Made by a program: the position numbers and the translations under genes
The notes under the pieces: model-generated
What the model was told of the DNA's origin: nothing
Database searches by the model: none
What the model saw: the letters and a program-made list of their open reading frames with translations, nothing else
Shown here: positions 45,453 through 54,863 of the stretch, piece by piece
Layout of the letters: every line of letters begins with the position of its first letter
Numbering within the stretch: position 1 is the first letter of the stretch
Assembly: GCA_015056055.1 (NCBI GenBank)
Contig: SVHC01000009.1
Location: 1-64,000, forward strand
Source: Clostridiales bacterium
GTDB lineage: Bacteria; Bacillota; Clostridia; Christensenellales; Aristaeellaceae
Length of the DNA: 64,000 bases
Direction: 5' to 3'

Positions 45453-46769
45453 TTACTTCAGGAACAGCTCGATGACCGGAACAATAACATCGGGCTTTAC
45501 GGGCGGGAGATTGATGACGAGCAGGTCTTCATCCTTGGTGACGCCCTCATGGATGTGCTGCGTGCCGCCCTCATTATAGAGCAGCTCACTGCCATCGTGC
45601 AGGAACTGGGCATAGTCCACCTTGCCTGCAAGGCCCTTCAGATACAGATGGCCGAACGGATAGGCGAACAGGTGCACATACAGGCGCTTGCCGTCCTCGC
45701 TCTGGGTGAAGCGGCAATCGGCGGGCAGGCACTTCAGAATTTCGGGCTCTGCCATGGTGCAGCCGTAGATGGAGCGGGAATTGTACTTCATCCAGTCCGC
45801 AAATACCTTAAGGCTCTTTTCCGCGCGGGCATCCAGATAGCCGCGGGAAGTGGGACCGACGTTCATCAAGAGGTTACCGCCGGTGGATACGGTATTGATG
45901 AGCATGCGGATGAGCATTTCGGGGGACTTCCAGGTCGTTTCATCGCGGTAATAACCCCAGGAGCCGGAGAAGGTCTGGCATGCTTCCCAGGTAACCAGTT
46001 CGCCGGTTTCTTCATGGCGAACCCACTCGGTGGGCTGATACTGCTCGGGCGTCCACAGATCCTGCTCAATTTCGGTGCGGTTGTCAATGATGATGCCGGG
46101 CTGCAGTTCACGTGCGAGGGCGAGAAGCTTTTCGGCCTCCCAATCGTCCTTGCCCTTGCCGCGCTGCCACTCGGGACCGCGCTTATCCTGCGTGTAGGAG
46201 AAATCGAACCACAGGATATCGATCTTGCCATAGTTCGTCAGAAGCTCGCGTACCTGATCGCGCATGTACTGGGCATAGACCGTCATATCGCGACCCACAT
46301 TCAGTTCCTGAGCATCCGGATCCAGCCAGCGCGGATGGCACGGGTCAACGGTAAAATCCGGATGGTGCCAGTCCAGCAGGGAATAATAGAAACCGATCTT
46401 CAGACCTTCGGCGCGGAAAGCATCCACATATTCGCGAACGAGGTCGCGGCCTGCGGGCGTGTTGGTGCACTTATAATCCGTGTACTGCGTATCCCACATG
46501 CAGAAACCTTCATGGTGCTTTGCGGTGAGAACAACATATTTCATGCCGGCAGCTTTTGCCTGGCGTGCCCATTCACGGGGATCATACATATCGGGGTTGA
46601 AATACTTGAAGTACTTGTCATACTTCTCGTCGAGCATCGTTTCCTGATACTTGACCCATTCGTGACGGGCGGGCATGGCATACAGACCCCAATGAATGAA
46701 CATACCGAAGCGATCATGCTTAAACCACACGGTATCGCCCGGAGTTTTGCGTGTTACATAGCTGGACAT
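45453..46769 (-). CDS. GH29 alpha-L-fucosidase, copy 1
   Basis: 438 aa. GH29 patterns: WFKHDRFGMFIHWGLYAMPA, TAKHHEGFCMWDT, and ILWFDFSY where D189 is the expected nucleophile. It releases L-fucose from oligosaccharides. There is no signal peptide, so the substrate is imported. It is a close tandem paralogue of the gene upstream (most motifs are identical), and lies last in the operon of four. The C-terminal beta domain ends with DLLVINLPPVKPDVIVPVIE. Confidence 0.93.
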   Translation of the reverse strand: MSSYVTRKTPGDTVWFKHDRFGMFIHWGLYAMPARHEWVKYQETMLDEKYDKYFKYFNPDMYDPREWARQAKAAGMKYVVLTAKHHEGFCMWDTQYTDYKCTNTPAGRDLVREYVDAFRAEGLKIGFYYSLLDWHHPDFTVDPCHPRWLDPDAQELNVGRDMTVYAQYMRDQVRELLTNYGKIDILWFDFSYTQDKRGPEWQRGKGKDDWEAEKLLALARELQPGIIIDNRTEIEQDLWTPEQYQPTEWVRHEETGELVTWEACQTFSGSWGYYRDETTWKSPEMLIRMLINTVSTGGNLLMNVGPTSRGYLDARAEKSLKVFADWMKYNSRSIYGCTMAEPEILKCLPADCRFTQSEDGKRLYVHLFAYPFGHLYLKGLAGKVDYAQFLHDGSELLYNEGGTQHIHEGVTKDEDLLVINLPPVKPDVIVPVIELFLK

Positions 46770-46804
46770 ATTTTTTCCTCCTGCGTTTCTTATTTCTATA
46801 TATA

Positions 46805-48163
46805 TTACTTCAGAATCAGTTCGATGACCGGAACGAGGACATCCGGCTTAACCGGCGGAAGTTTAAGAATAAGTACATCCTGCCCTGCAAGCGGCAGAGT
46901 AAGCGCGGCAAGATCCGCATCCTTATTTACCTCTACCTGCTCCTCCTGCCTGCCGCCAGCGTTAAAGAGCACTTCGCTGCCATCGTGCAGGAACTGAGCA
47001 TATTCCACCTTGCCTGCCAGACCCTTCAGCAGCATATGCCCGAACGGATAGGCGAACATGTGCAGATACAGGCGCTTTCCATCCTCGCTCTGGGTGAAAC
47101 GGCAGTTGGCAGGCAGAGCCTTCAGAATATCGGGTTCCGCCATGGTGCAGCCGTAGATGGAACGGGAATTGTCTTTCATCCAGTCGGCATAAACCTTGAG
47201 AGCCTTCTCGGCGCGGGCATCGAAATAGCCGCGGGAAGTGGGGCCGACATTCATAAGCAGATTGCCGCCGATGGAAACGGTGTTTACCAGCATGCGGATG
47301 AGCATTTCGGGGGATTTCCAGGTCATTTCGTCGCGATAGTAGCCCCAGGAGCCGGAGAAGGTCTGGCAGGCTTCCCAAACGACGAGTTCGCCGGTTTCAG
47401 CATGGCGTACCCATTCGGTGGGCTGATACTGCTCGGGCGTCCACAGATCCTGCTCAATTTCGGCGCGGTTGTCGATGATGATGCCGGGCTGCAGCTCGCG
47501 TGCGAGTGCAATGAGTTCCTCGGACTCCCAATCATCCTTGCCCTTGCCGCGCATCCATGCCTTGTCGCCCTTGCCGCGGTCCTTGGAATAGGAGAAGTCG
47601 AACCAGAGAACATCGATCTTGCCGTAGTTCGTCAGAAGCTCGCGCACCTGATCGCGCATGTACTGGGCATACTTTCTGACATCGCGGTCCTTGCTCTGCT
47701 CGTAAGCATCCGGATCGTCGCGGCGCGGATGATTCGGGTCAATGGGGAATTCCGGATGATGCCAGTCGATCAGGGAATAGTAGAAACCGATGTGGATTCC
47801 TTCGGCGCGGAACGCATCCACGAATTCGCGGACGAGGTCGCGGCCTGCCGGCGTATTGGTGCACTTGTAATCCGTGTACTGCGTGTCCCACATGCAGAAG
47901 CCTTCGTGGTGCTTGGTGGTGAGAACCGCATACTTCATGCCTGCGGCCTTTGCCTGGCGTGCCCATTCGCGGGCATCGTACATATCGGGATCAAAGTACT
48001 TGAAATACTTATCGTACTTTTCCTCAGTGATCTTTGCCGTGGTTTTGATCCATTCATGGCGGGCGGGCATAGCATACAGACCCCAGTGGATAAACATGCC
48101 GAAGCGATCATGTGTAAACCAAGCGGTATCGCCCGGCGTTTTGCGGGTCACATAGCTGGACAT
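46805..48163 (-). CDS. GH29 alpha-L-fucosidase, copy 2
   Basis: 452 aa from the ATG at 48163 with GAGGGGAG upstream. The same GH29 motifs as the neighbour are present (HHEGFCMWDT, VLWFDFSY). It differs by a longer, charged C-terminal insert (around GRQEEQVEVNKDADLAALT) and a KGDKAW insert after the nucleophile motif. Recent tandem duplication is clear, and divergence in the C-terminal domain may tune linkage preference (alpha-1,2 versus 1,3/1,4). That is inference. No signal peptide. Confidence 0.93.
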   Translation of the reverse strand: MSSYVTRKTPGDTAWFTHDRFGMFIHWGLYAMPARHEWIKTTAKITEEKYDKYFKYFDPDMYDAREWARQAKAAGMKYAVLTTKHHEGFCMWDTQYTDYKCTNTPAGRDLVREFVDAFRAEGIHIGFYYSLIDWHHPEFPIDPNHPRRDDPDAYEQSKDRDVRKYAQYMRDQVRELLTNYGKIDVLWFDFSYSKDRGKGDKAWMRGKGKDDWESEELIALARELQPGIIIDNRAEIEQDLWTPEQYQPTEWVRHAETGELVVWEACQTFSGSWGYYRDEMTWKSPEMLIRMLVNTVSIGGNLLMNVGPTSRGYFDARAEKALKVYADWMKDNSRSIYGCTMAEPDILKALPANCRFTQSEDGKRLYLHMFAYPFGHMLLKGLAGKVEYAQFLHDGSEVLFNAGGRQEEQVEVNKDADLAALTLPLAGQDVLILKLPPVKPDVLVPVIELILK

Positions 48164-48186
48164 GGTATTTCTCCCCTCGTATATTC

Positions 48187-49236
48187 TTATTGTTTGACCA
48201 ATCTGGCCATCTCGGCCCATTTTTTCTCCATATCATGCACAAGCTTGAACTGCGTGCGGGTACGGTCCAGATTGTGTTCCGGACGATGGATGCGGAAATA
48301 GGTATCGCCCATGATATAGTCCGTCAGGAAGCGCACGCCGCACTCCAGCGTCATAAGCTTTGCACCCATGGGCATAAGCTCGATTTCCGGCTTTGTCAGG
48401 GCGCTTTCTGCAAGGAACGCACGGGAATACGTTTCAAACAGGGAAAGGCTCATTTCGATCTTATCCAGATCCTTTTCATCCTCCGCGCCGGTGGAAGCAC
48501 CAAAGCGGATGGAATCGCCGAAATCGTATGCCGCATAGCCGGGCATGACGGTATCGAGGTCAATTACGCACAGAGCCTTGCGCGTAGCCGCATCCAGAAG
48601 CACGTTATTGAGCTTGGTATCATTGTGCGTAACGCGCAGGGGAAGACCTGCGGACAGAAGCGCCGCTGCGTCCTTTTCGCGCGCGAGGGCAAAGTCGATT
48701 TCTCGCTCCACTTCCTTTTTGCGGCCGATGGGATCCAGCGCAATTGCTTCCTTAAATATACGGTAGCGGTCGGGCGTGTTGTGGAAATTCGGAATGGTTT
48801 CAAACAGCGTTTCCGCCGGGAAATCGCGCAGCATTCGCTGGAATGCACCGAAACCTGCGCCGCTTTCGGCAAAATCCGCAGGCGTTTCCGCGCGGTTAAG
48901 GCACAGGCTGCCTTCCACAAACAGATATGCGCGGTATACGCCTGTATCATCCTTAAGGCAGTTTTTTCCGTCCTTCGTGTAAATCAGCGTCATGCAGCTG
49001 CGCGGATCGGAAGTATTTTTGCGCTGATGGGCCAGCACGCCTTCGATATTGTGCATGAGCCCATCGACATTTTTGAAGATATTCGTATTGATCTTCTGAA
49101 GAATATAGCGGGCAGCGGTGGTGACAACCAGATAAGTTTCGTTGATGTGACCGTTGCCGTAGCGCTCACAGGAAAGAATTTCGCCTTCAAAGGCAAAACC
49201 ATTAAGCGGAAGCTGACAGTCGAAAGATGCGTTCAT
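48187..49236 (-). CDS. NahK-like N-acetylhexosamine kinase family protein
   Basis: 349 aa APH-fold kinase with THNDTKLNNVL and VIDLDTVMPG. It is paralogous to the 368-aa kinase at 41.4 kb. In the lacto-N-biose pathway NahK makes GlcNAc 1-phosphate or GalNAc 1-phosphate. Its place between a nucleotidyltransferase (4 nt upstream) and two fucosidases makes this a good candidate for processing the amino sugar of fucosylated host glycans. No phosphorylase (GLNBP) is in the window. Confidence 0.8.
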   Translation of the reverse strand: MNASFDCQLPLNGFAFEGEILSCERYGNGHINETYLVVTTAARYILQKINTNIFKNVDGLMHNIEGVLAHQRKNTSDPRSCMTLIYTKDGKNCLKDDTGVYRAYLFVEGSLCLNRAETPADFAESGAGFGAFQRMLRDFPAETLFETIPNFHNTPDRYRIFKEAIALDPIGRKKEVEREIDFALAREKDAAALLSAGLPLRVTHNDTKLNNVLLDAATRKALCVIDLDTVMPGYAAYDFGDSIRFGASTGAEDEKDLDKIEMSLSLFETYSRAFLAESALTKPEIELMPMGAKLMTLECGVRFLTDYIMGDTYFRIHRPEHNLDRTRTQFKLVHDMEKKWAEMARLVKQ

Positions 49237-49240
49237 TGCG

Positions 49241-50158
49241 TTACCTCCACAGATTTTCGGGATACAGGCCGCTTTCGCGGAGTTCCTTCAGAGCCTCGCG
49301 CACGGAGGGGAGATCCTCGCGATAGGTCATGCCGTACCAGCGGTCGTGCGTTTTAAGCACCTGTACGCTGCCCTTGTTTTCCCTGATCAGGCAATCCGGC
49401 ACAAAAGGCAGGAAGTATTCGCACTTGAGCGGATTGACGGGCAGATTCTGACGAAGGAACGGGTCAAACCTTGCCTCCAGCTCGTCCATCATGCTTGCAC
49501 CGAATCCCCACATATTCAAAGATACAATGGTTCCCTCGGGAACTACGGTTTCTCCGTCTTCCTCTATATATACAATGGAGCCATCATCCCGGCGCATGAT
49601 CTTCGTGCGTTCGGTGATTCCGGAAAGGAATCCGTTTGCATTCACAACGCAAACGCCGCGCGCAACGGTGCCGTTTTCGGTAAGCGTGTTTTCAACGGCA
49701 TAGCCCGCCATGCAGTGCTCGGTTTCGCCGTGCGTGGTGAGATGCTCATACACCAGGCGGAATGCTTCCGGACCATAATAGTCATCCGCATTTACGGCGA
49801 CAAAGGGACCGTTTACCTGACTTTTTGCGCACAGGGCTGCATGCGCAGTGCCCCAGGGCTTTGCGCGCTCTGCCGGAATTTCAATATCCGCAGGCATGAA
49901 TGCATCCATCGTCTGGAATGCATATCGCAGCTCGACACGGCCCTTCACGCGCTTGCCGATGGTTTCGTCGAAATCCTTTTCCATGCCGGGTTTAATGACG
50001 CAGACCACGGTTTCAAAGCCTGCGCGGACTGCATCAAAAATCGTATAATCCATCATGATATGTCCATGATCATCTACCGGGGCGACCTGCTTCATTCCGC
50101 CGCCGCCAAATCGGCTGCCCACGCCAGCCGCCATAATAACCAGTACAGGCTTTGCCAT
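49241..50158 (-). CDS. Sugar-1-phosphate nucleotidyltransferase
   Basis: 305 aa Rossmann-like NTP transferase. It has the N-terminal nucleotide loop MAAGVGSRFGGGGMKQ and FVAVNADDYYGPEAF, with the metal-binding Asp in NADDYYG. The partner sugar phosphate may be GlcNAc 1-phosphate or GalNAc 1-phosphate made by the next gene; glucose 1-phosphate is the alternative. It is the first gene of the fucosidase operon, behind a strong promoter. Confidence 0.8.
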   Translation of the reverse strand: MAKPVLVIMAAGVGSRFGGGGMKQVAPVDDHGHIMMDYTIFDAVRAGFETVVCVIKPGMEKDFDETIGKRVKGRVELRYAFQTMDAFMPADIEIPAERAKPWGTAHAALCAKSQVNGPFVAVNADDYYGPEAFRLVYEHLTTHGETEHCMAGYAVENTLTENGTVARGVCVVNANGFLSGITERTKIMRRDDGSIVYIEEDGETVVPEGTIVSLNMWGFGASMMDELEARFDPFLRQNLPVNPLKCEYFLPFVPDCLIRENKGSVQVLKTHDRWYGMTYREDLPSVREALKELRESGLYPENLWR

Positions 50159-50190
50159 GTATACCGTCTCCTTAACATTTCTTACCTTTA

Positions 50191-50219
50191 ATAATAGCGA
50201 TTTGGAGATGAATTGTCAA
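50191..50219 (-). promoter_or_regulatory. Promoter of the fucosidase operon
   Basis: Minus-strand TTGACA (50219-50214), a 17-nt spacer and TATTAT (50196-50191). Divergent from the ABC transporter promoter 30 bp away. Confidence 0.8.
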
Positions 50220-50248
50220 TGCTTTGCGGAATTTCTGTTCTTGCCCTC

Positions 50249-50277
50249 TTGATTCTAAAGAACAATCGCGCTATACT
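50249..50277 (+). promoter_or_regulatory. Promoter of the ABC transporter operon
   Basis: TTGATT (50249-50254), a 17-nt spacer and TATACT (50272-50277). Confidence 0.75.
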
Positions 50278-50308
50278 TGCGCTAAACCCATTCACGGAGG
50301 TTATGCAA

Positions 50309-51085
50309 ATGGATAAAATACTGGAGGTTATGGGCCTCAAAAAGCAATTCAAGCTTTCCGCCAAGCAGCAGCGCTTGGAAAAAAGCGGGCGCAAAATCGT
50401 GCAGGCAGTGGACGACCTGAGTTTCACGGCAAACCGGGGCGAAATTTACGGCCTTTTGGGCCCTAACGGTGCCGGAAAGACGACCACTCTGCGTATGCTT
50501 GCGACCCTTATTAAGCCCGACGCGGGCGATGCGCTTGTGGACGGCGTAAGCATCGTAAACAATCCCGAAAAGGTGCGCAGCCGCATCGGTTTTCTTACCA
50601 GCGAGCTGAAGCCGGAAGAGTATTTCACGCCGAGCTATCTTTTCGACTTTTTTGCTGAGCTGCACGGCGTTTCTCAGGATGTGCGCGCCGCGCGCAAGGC
50701 AGAACTCTTCGACACCTTCGGAATCGGCAAATTTGCCGAGGTGAAGGTCGCCAACCTTTCCACCGGCATGAAGCAGAAAGCAGCCATCGCCGTAACGCTT
50801 GCGCACGACCCGGACATCATCATTTTTGATGAACCCACAAACGGTCTTGACGTGCTTACCGCAAAAGTCGTAACGGATTATCTGCTTTCCCTGCGCGAAA
50901 AGGGCAAGACCGTCATCGTATCCACGCATATTTTCAGCCTGATCGAAAAAATCTGCGACCGCGTAGGCGTGATTATCGACGGCAAAATGGCAGTCGAAGG
51001 AACCTTGCCGGAAGTTTGCGCGGGCAAATTGCTGGAAGACCGCTTCTTTGACATTTATGCGGAAAGGGCAGGTGAACAGGCATGA
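50309..51085 (+). CDS. ABC transporter ATP-binding protein (NatA-like)
   Basis: 258 aa. Walker [11 protein letters not shown], signature [10 protein letters not shown] and Walker [13 protein letters not shown] are clear, with the switch histidine in VSTHIF. The ATG at 50309 is 8 nt after GGAGG; one 6 nt earlier is too close. It overlaps the permease by 4 nt. The pair resembles the Na+ exporter NatAB or a peptide exporter; the substrate is unknown. Confidence 0.9.
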   Translation: MDKILEVMGLKKQFKLSAKQQRLEKSGRKIVQAVDDLSFTANRGEIYGLLGPNGAGKTTTLRMLATLIKPDAGDALVDGVSIVNNPEKVRSRIGFLTSELKPEEYFTPSYLFDFFAELHGVSQDVRAARKAELFDTFGIGKFAEVKVANLSTGMKQKAAIAVTLAHDPDIIIFDEPTNGLDVLTAKVVTDYLLSLREKGKTVIVSTHIFSLIEKICDRVGVIIDGKMAVEGTLPEVCAGKLLEDRFFDIYAERAGEQA

Positions 51086-52254
51086 GAAACAATATCCTGA
51101 CCATCATGCGCAAGGAACTGACGCGCTTTTTCACCGACAGGCGGCTGGTGCTTTCCGTACTGGTACTGCCGGGACTTATGATTTACCTGCTGTACTCGTT
51201 CATGGGCAGCGCGATGGGCGATCTTTTCTCCGCCGAGGAAGATTACACGCCGCTTGTACATATGATTCATGCGCCGGAATCCGTCTCCTTTATGGCAGAG
51301 GAAGCCGGGATGCTGGTCAACCGGAACAATCCCGAAGAAAAAGAAACGCTGCTTTCCCTCGTTGAAACCAAACAGGCGGATCTTCTGGCGGTATTCCCCG
51401 AGGATTTTGAAGCACAAATCGCCGCATATATCCCGGGACAGGGCACAGCCGCAAACATCGAACTGTACTACAATGCCGCTTCGCCCGAATCCTCGGAGGC
51501 ATATTCGCTTTTCTTCTCGCTGCTGGACGCATACGAGGATACGCTCGCCAATAAATTTGATATCAACCGCGAAGTGCAGTCCAACCTCGCCACGGAAAAG
51601 GATGCAGCCGGGCTGACCTTTTCGTCCATGCTGCCGCTTCTGCTGATGGTATTTCTGTTCAGCGGCTGCGTATCCGTAGCACCTGAATCGATTGCGGGTG
51701 AAAAGGAACGCGGCTCCATTGCAACGCTGCTTGTAACTCCCATGGGACGCGGACAGCTGGCTGTGGGCAAGGTGCTTTCCCTTGGCATTATCGCCCTGCT
51801 CAGCGGCGCATCCAGTTTCCTGGGCACCATGCTTTCCCTGCCCAAGCTGATGGGCGAGGCTGCTGCCATGCTGGATGCCTCGGTATACAGCGCAACCGAT
51901 TATGCCATGCTCTTTCTGGTGATCGCATCCACGGTGCTTGTGCTTGTCAGCATAATCGCTGTGCTTTCCGCCTTTGCAAAGACCGTGAAGGAAGCCTCCA
52001 CCATGGTGATGCCGCTGATGATCGTAAACATGCTCATCGGCGTGAGCGCCATGTTCGGCTCCGCGCAGACGGATGCCTTCTGGTACTGCATTCCGCTGTA
52101 CAACTCCGTGCAGTGCATGAGTGCCATCTTCGCATTCCGGATGGACGTTTCCTGCATCCTGATTACGCTTGCCGTGAATCTCGCCTTTGCAGCGCTGATG
52201 ACGGTTGTCCTCCGCCGGCTGTTTAACAGCGAAGCCGTAATGTTTTCGCGCTAA
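51082..52254 (+). CDS. ABC transporter permease (NatB/ABC-2 type)
   Basis: 390 aa. An N-terminal membrane helix (RLVLSVLVLPGLMIYLLYSF) is followed by a large extracellular region (about 50-175). Five further helices start at about 180 and contain ESIAGEKERGSIATLLVTP, the characteristic ABC-2 segment. It is coupled to the ATPase by an ATGA overlap. It exports an unidentified compound, possibly Na+ or an antimicrobial. Confidence 0.9.
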   Translation: MRNNILTIMRKELTRFFTDRRLVLSVLVLPGLMIYLLYSFMGSAMGDLFSAEEDYTPLVHMIHAPESVSFMAEEAGMLVNRNNPEEKETLLSLVETKQADLLAVFPEDFEAQIAAYIPGQGTAANIELYYNAASPESSEAYSLFFSLLDAYEDTLANKFDINREVQSNLATEKDAAGLTFSSMLPLLLMVFLFSGCVSVAPESIAGEKERGSIATLLVTPMGRGQLAVGKVLSLGIIALLSGASSFLGTMLSLPKLMGEAAAMLDASVYSATDYAMLFLVIASTVLVLVSIIAVLSAFAKTVKEASTMVMPLMIVNMLIGVSAMFGSAQTDAFWYCIPLYNSVQCMSAIFAFRMDVSCILITLAVNLAFAALMTVVLRRLFNSEAVMFSR

Positions 52255-52269
52255 ATCATGCGCATTTCC

Positions 52270-52298
52270 TTGATGAAACCGCCAAAAGGGTATATAAT
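52270..52298 (+). promoter_or_regulatory. Promoter of the pfkA cluster
   Basis: TTGATG (52270-52275), a 17-nt spacer and TATAAT (52293-52298), 22 nt before the small protein start. Confidence 0.75.
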
Positions 52299-52319
52299 AA
52301 GGGTATGGAGGATAAAACG

Positions 52320-52526
52320 ATGAAAAACGTCGACTGGGTTGTCATCCATATTTCCCGCACTGAGGCGGAGGCAAACAGGCTGGAAGCACGTCTTTCGGAG
52401 GAAGGCTTTCTGATTCGCCTGCGTGCCAGACCGCAGCTGAATATATGGGAACTGATGGCCACAAGGCTTGAAAGCGTTCCCGCACGTGATTTTTTGATGG
52501 AAATCCTGCACGAGGAGGAAAAATAA
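52320..52526 (+). CDS. Small conserved-looking protein before pfkA
   Basis: 68 aa from the ATG at 52320, which has GGAGG 8 nt upstream. An alternative ATG 15 nt earlier lacks a site. It reads as a beta-alpha-beta unit (WVVIHISRTEAEANRLEARL and GFLIRLRARP), similar in layout to DUF2007-type small proteins. Its tail GAGGAGGAA supplies the ribosome site for pfkA, 4 nt on, so the two are coupled. No function can be assigned. Confidence 0.7.
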   Translation: MKNVDWVVIHISRTEAEANRLEARLSEEGFLIRLRARPQLNIWELMATRLESVPARDFLMEILHEEEK

Positions 52527-52530
52527 TACT

Positions 52531-53583
52531 ATGCAGCGTATTGCAGTTATGACTTCCGGCGGAGACGCCCCCGGCATGAACGCCGCCGTTCGCTCCGTCG
52601 TCCGCGCAGCCATTCACAACGATATGTCTGTCATCGGTTTCAAGCGTGGCTACAACGGCATGCTTATGCGCAGCCGCGACACGCACGATGACTTCGAAAT
52701 TATGACCCGCAAATCCGTATCCGATAAGATCCACCGCGGCGGTACCTTCCTGATGACCGCCCGCTGCACGGACTTCCTAGACGTTGAGTGCCAGAAGCAG
52801 GTTATCAAGAACCTGCGCCTGCTCGGCATCGAAGGTCTGATCGGCATCGGCGGCGACGGTACCTTCCGCGGACTGAACGCCCTGAATGAACTGGGCTTCC
52901 CGACGGTCGGTATCCCCGGCACCATCGACAACGACATGGAGTACACCGATTATACCCTCGGATTTGACTCCGCGCTGAACACTGCCTGCGAATGCATTGA
53001 CCGTGTGCGCGAGACCAGCGATTCGCACGAACGCGCCAGCCTGATCACCGTTATGGGCCGCAACTGCGGCGATATCGCGCTGCACACCGCGCTTGCCTGC
53101 GGCGCAGAATACGTTATGATCCCCGAAGCTCCCTGGAGCATTGAAAGCATCGCCAACCGCATCAAGTGGGGCATGCTCAACGGCAAGCGTTCCACCATTA
53201 TCGTAATGGCGGAAGGCGCATTCGCATCCCTGACCTCCAATGTTGAAAAAATCTGCCGCGAAAACGAATCCCTGCACGGCATTATCAATGATACCATGAC
53301 CAGTTCCAAGCTGGCTGCTATCCTTGAGGCGCTTTCCGGACAGGAAACCCGCTCCACCATCCTGGGCTACATACAGCGCGGCGGTTCCCCCAGTGCTCAG
53401 GACCGTATTCTCGGCAGCCGTTTCGGCGAATACGCCGTCAACCTGCTCAGGGATGATATCTCCGGCCGCGCCGTAGGTATCCGCGACAACAAACTGATCG
53501 ATATGCCCTTCAGCGAAATCGTCGGCCAGCCGCAGCCGTTCAGGGCCGAGCTTATGCATCTGGTCAGCGTACTGGCACGATGA
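52531..53583 (+). CDS. pfkA: ATP-dependent 6-phosphofructokinase
   Basis: 350 aa, about 30 longer than E. coli PfkA. Motifs: TSGGDAPGMNA, GIGGDGTFRGL with Gly110 where PPi-dependent enzymes have Asp (thus ATP), and PGTIDND with the catalytic base D133. It makes fructose 1,6-bisphosphate in glycolysis. Its stop overlaps the next start. It is the main metabolic gene of this cluster. Confidence 0.94.
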   Translation: MQRIAVMTSGGDAPGMNAAVRSVVRAAIHNDMSVIGFKRGYNGMLMRSRDTHDDFEIMTRKSVSDKIHRGGTFLMTARCTDFLDVECQKQVIKNLRLLGIEGLIGIGGDGTFRGLNALNELGFPTVGIPGTIDNDMEYTDYTLGFDSALNTACECIDRVRETSDSHERASLITVMGRNCGDIALHTALACGAEYVMIPEAPWSIESIANRIKWGMLNGKRSTIIVMAEGAFASLTSNVEKICRENESLHGIINDTMTSSKLAAILEALSGQETRSTILGYIQRGGSPSAQDRILGSRFGEYAVNLLRDDISGRAVGIRDNKLIDMPFSEIVGQPQPFRAELMHLVSVLAR

Positions 53584-54842
53584 TGCACGTTACCATTCAG
53601 CGCGTCGACAGCGAACTGCGTGGCGTGGGCAGGCTGGAAAGCGGCAAAACCGTTTTTGTGCCGTTTGCGCTGCCGGGCGAGGTTGTCGCCGTTTCCCCGG
53701 TCGAAGAAAAAGACCGCTATATGATCGCACGTGCGGACGAGGTTTTAACCCCGTCCGCGCTTCGCATGACTGCGGATTGCCCGCATTACGGAACCTGCGG
53801 CGGCTGTTCCGGGCGGCATATGCAGTATGAAGCGACACTGAAATTCAAGCAGCAGATCGTATACGATGCGCTCAATCGTCTTGGCGGCGTGGAAAATCCC
53901 GTCGTTGAAGAAACCATTGGCGCCGAAAATCCGCTGCGCAATCGAAACAAAGTGGAATTCCGAATCCTGCCGGGCGGCAAAATCGGCTACCATTCCAATG
54001 AACTGGGCAGCGCATTCCCCCTGACGGACTGCCTGCTCGCATCCGAAAAAATGCTGGATGCCGCGCGCGCGGCGGCAAAACTGTGCCCCAGAGCGCAGCA
54101 TGTTGTCATCCGCACGAACCGCGCAGGCGAAATGCAGTTGACTGTTTCCGGCGAAGGACGCTTCCCCGTGGACGCCGAAGCGCTGGCAAAAGCATCCGGC
54201 GCAACTTCCATCCACGTTTGCCGCCTGAAAAATCGCCCGGCACACGCACTGGATGGCATGGTGGAAACGCTCCTGGGCGCGCCGAAGCTGCGCGAAACCA
54301 TTTTCGGCAATCAGTTTTTCCTGTCACCGCAGGCATTTTTGCAGACGGATACCGTGCAGGCGGATAAGCTCTACGGCGAGGCACTGCGCTATCTTGATCT
54401 TGCAGGCGGCGAAAAGGTTCTGGATGCTTACAGCGGCGCGGGAACCATTTCCCTTGCGCTTGCCAAAAAGGCAGGCCATGTGACCGGCGTTGAAATCAAT
54501 CCCGCCTCCGTCAGAAACGCAAAGGAAGCCGCCGAGCTCAACGGACTCGCCGATAAAGTGGACTTTGTATGTGCGGACGCCGTGCAGTTTGCCCGCGAAA
54601 ACCGCGCCAGATTTGATGTCGCCATGGTGGACCCGCCCAGAAAGGGTCTTGATGAGGCCTTCACAAAGGCGCTCGTCGCCATGCGCCCCGAAAAAATCGT
54701 CTATGTTTCCTGCAATCCCGCTACACTTGCCCGCGATATAAAACGCATGGCCGGGAAATACCGCCTTGTCAAGGCGCGACCGGTAGATATGTTCCCGTTT
54801 ACGGCGAATATAGAAACAGTCGCATGCCTGACGCGCATCTGA
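53580..54842 (+). CDS. RNA uracil-C5 methyltransferase (RlmD/RumA family)
   Basis: 420 aa. A TRAM domain at about 1-60 is followed by the 4Fe-4S cysteines in CPHYGTCGGCSG. The SAM methyltransferase domain has LDAYSGAGTISLALAKK, VDPPRKGL and the nucleophilic cysteine in VYVSCNPATLARD. It methylates a uridine in 23S rRNA (U1939 or U747 type) or tRNA; the exact site is not clear from sequence. ATGATG overlaps the pfkA stop. Confidence 0.92.
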   Translation: MMHVTIQRVDSELRGVGRLESGKTVFVPFALPGEVVAVSPVEEKDRYMIARADEVLTPSALRMTADCPHYGTCGGCSGRHMQYEATLKFKQQIVYDALNRLGGVENPVVEETIGAENPLRNRNKVEFRILPGGKIGYHSNELGSAFPLTDCLLASEKMLDAARAAAKLCPRAQHVVIRTNRAGEMQLTVSGEGRFPVDAEALAKASGATSIHVCRLKNRPAHALDGMVETLLGAPKLRETIFGNQFFLSPQAFLQTDTVQADKLYGEALRYLDLAGGEKVLDAYSGAGTISLALAKKAGHVTGVEINPASVRNAKEAAELNGLADKVDFVCADAVQFARENRARFDVAMVDPPRKGLDEAFTKALVAMRPEKIVYVSCNPATLARDIKRMAGKYRLVKARPVDMFPFTANIETVACLTRI

Positions 54843-54863
54843 TAAATACACCCGGAGAAATCT

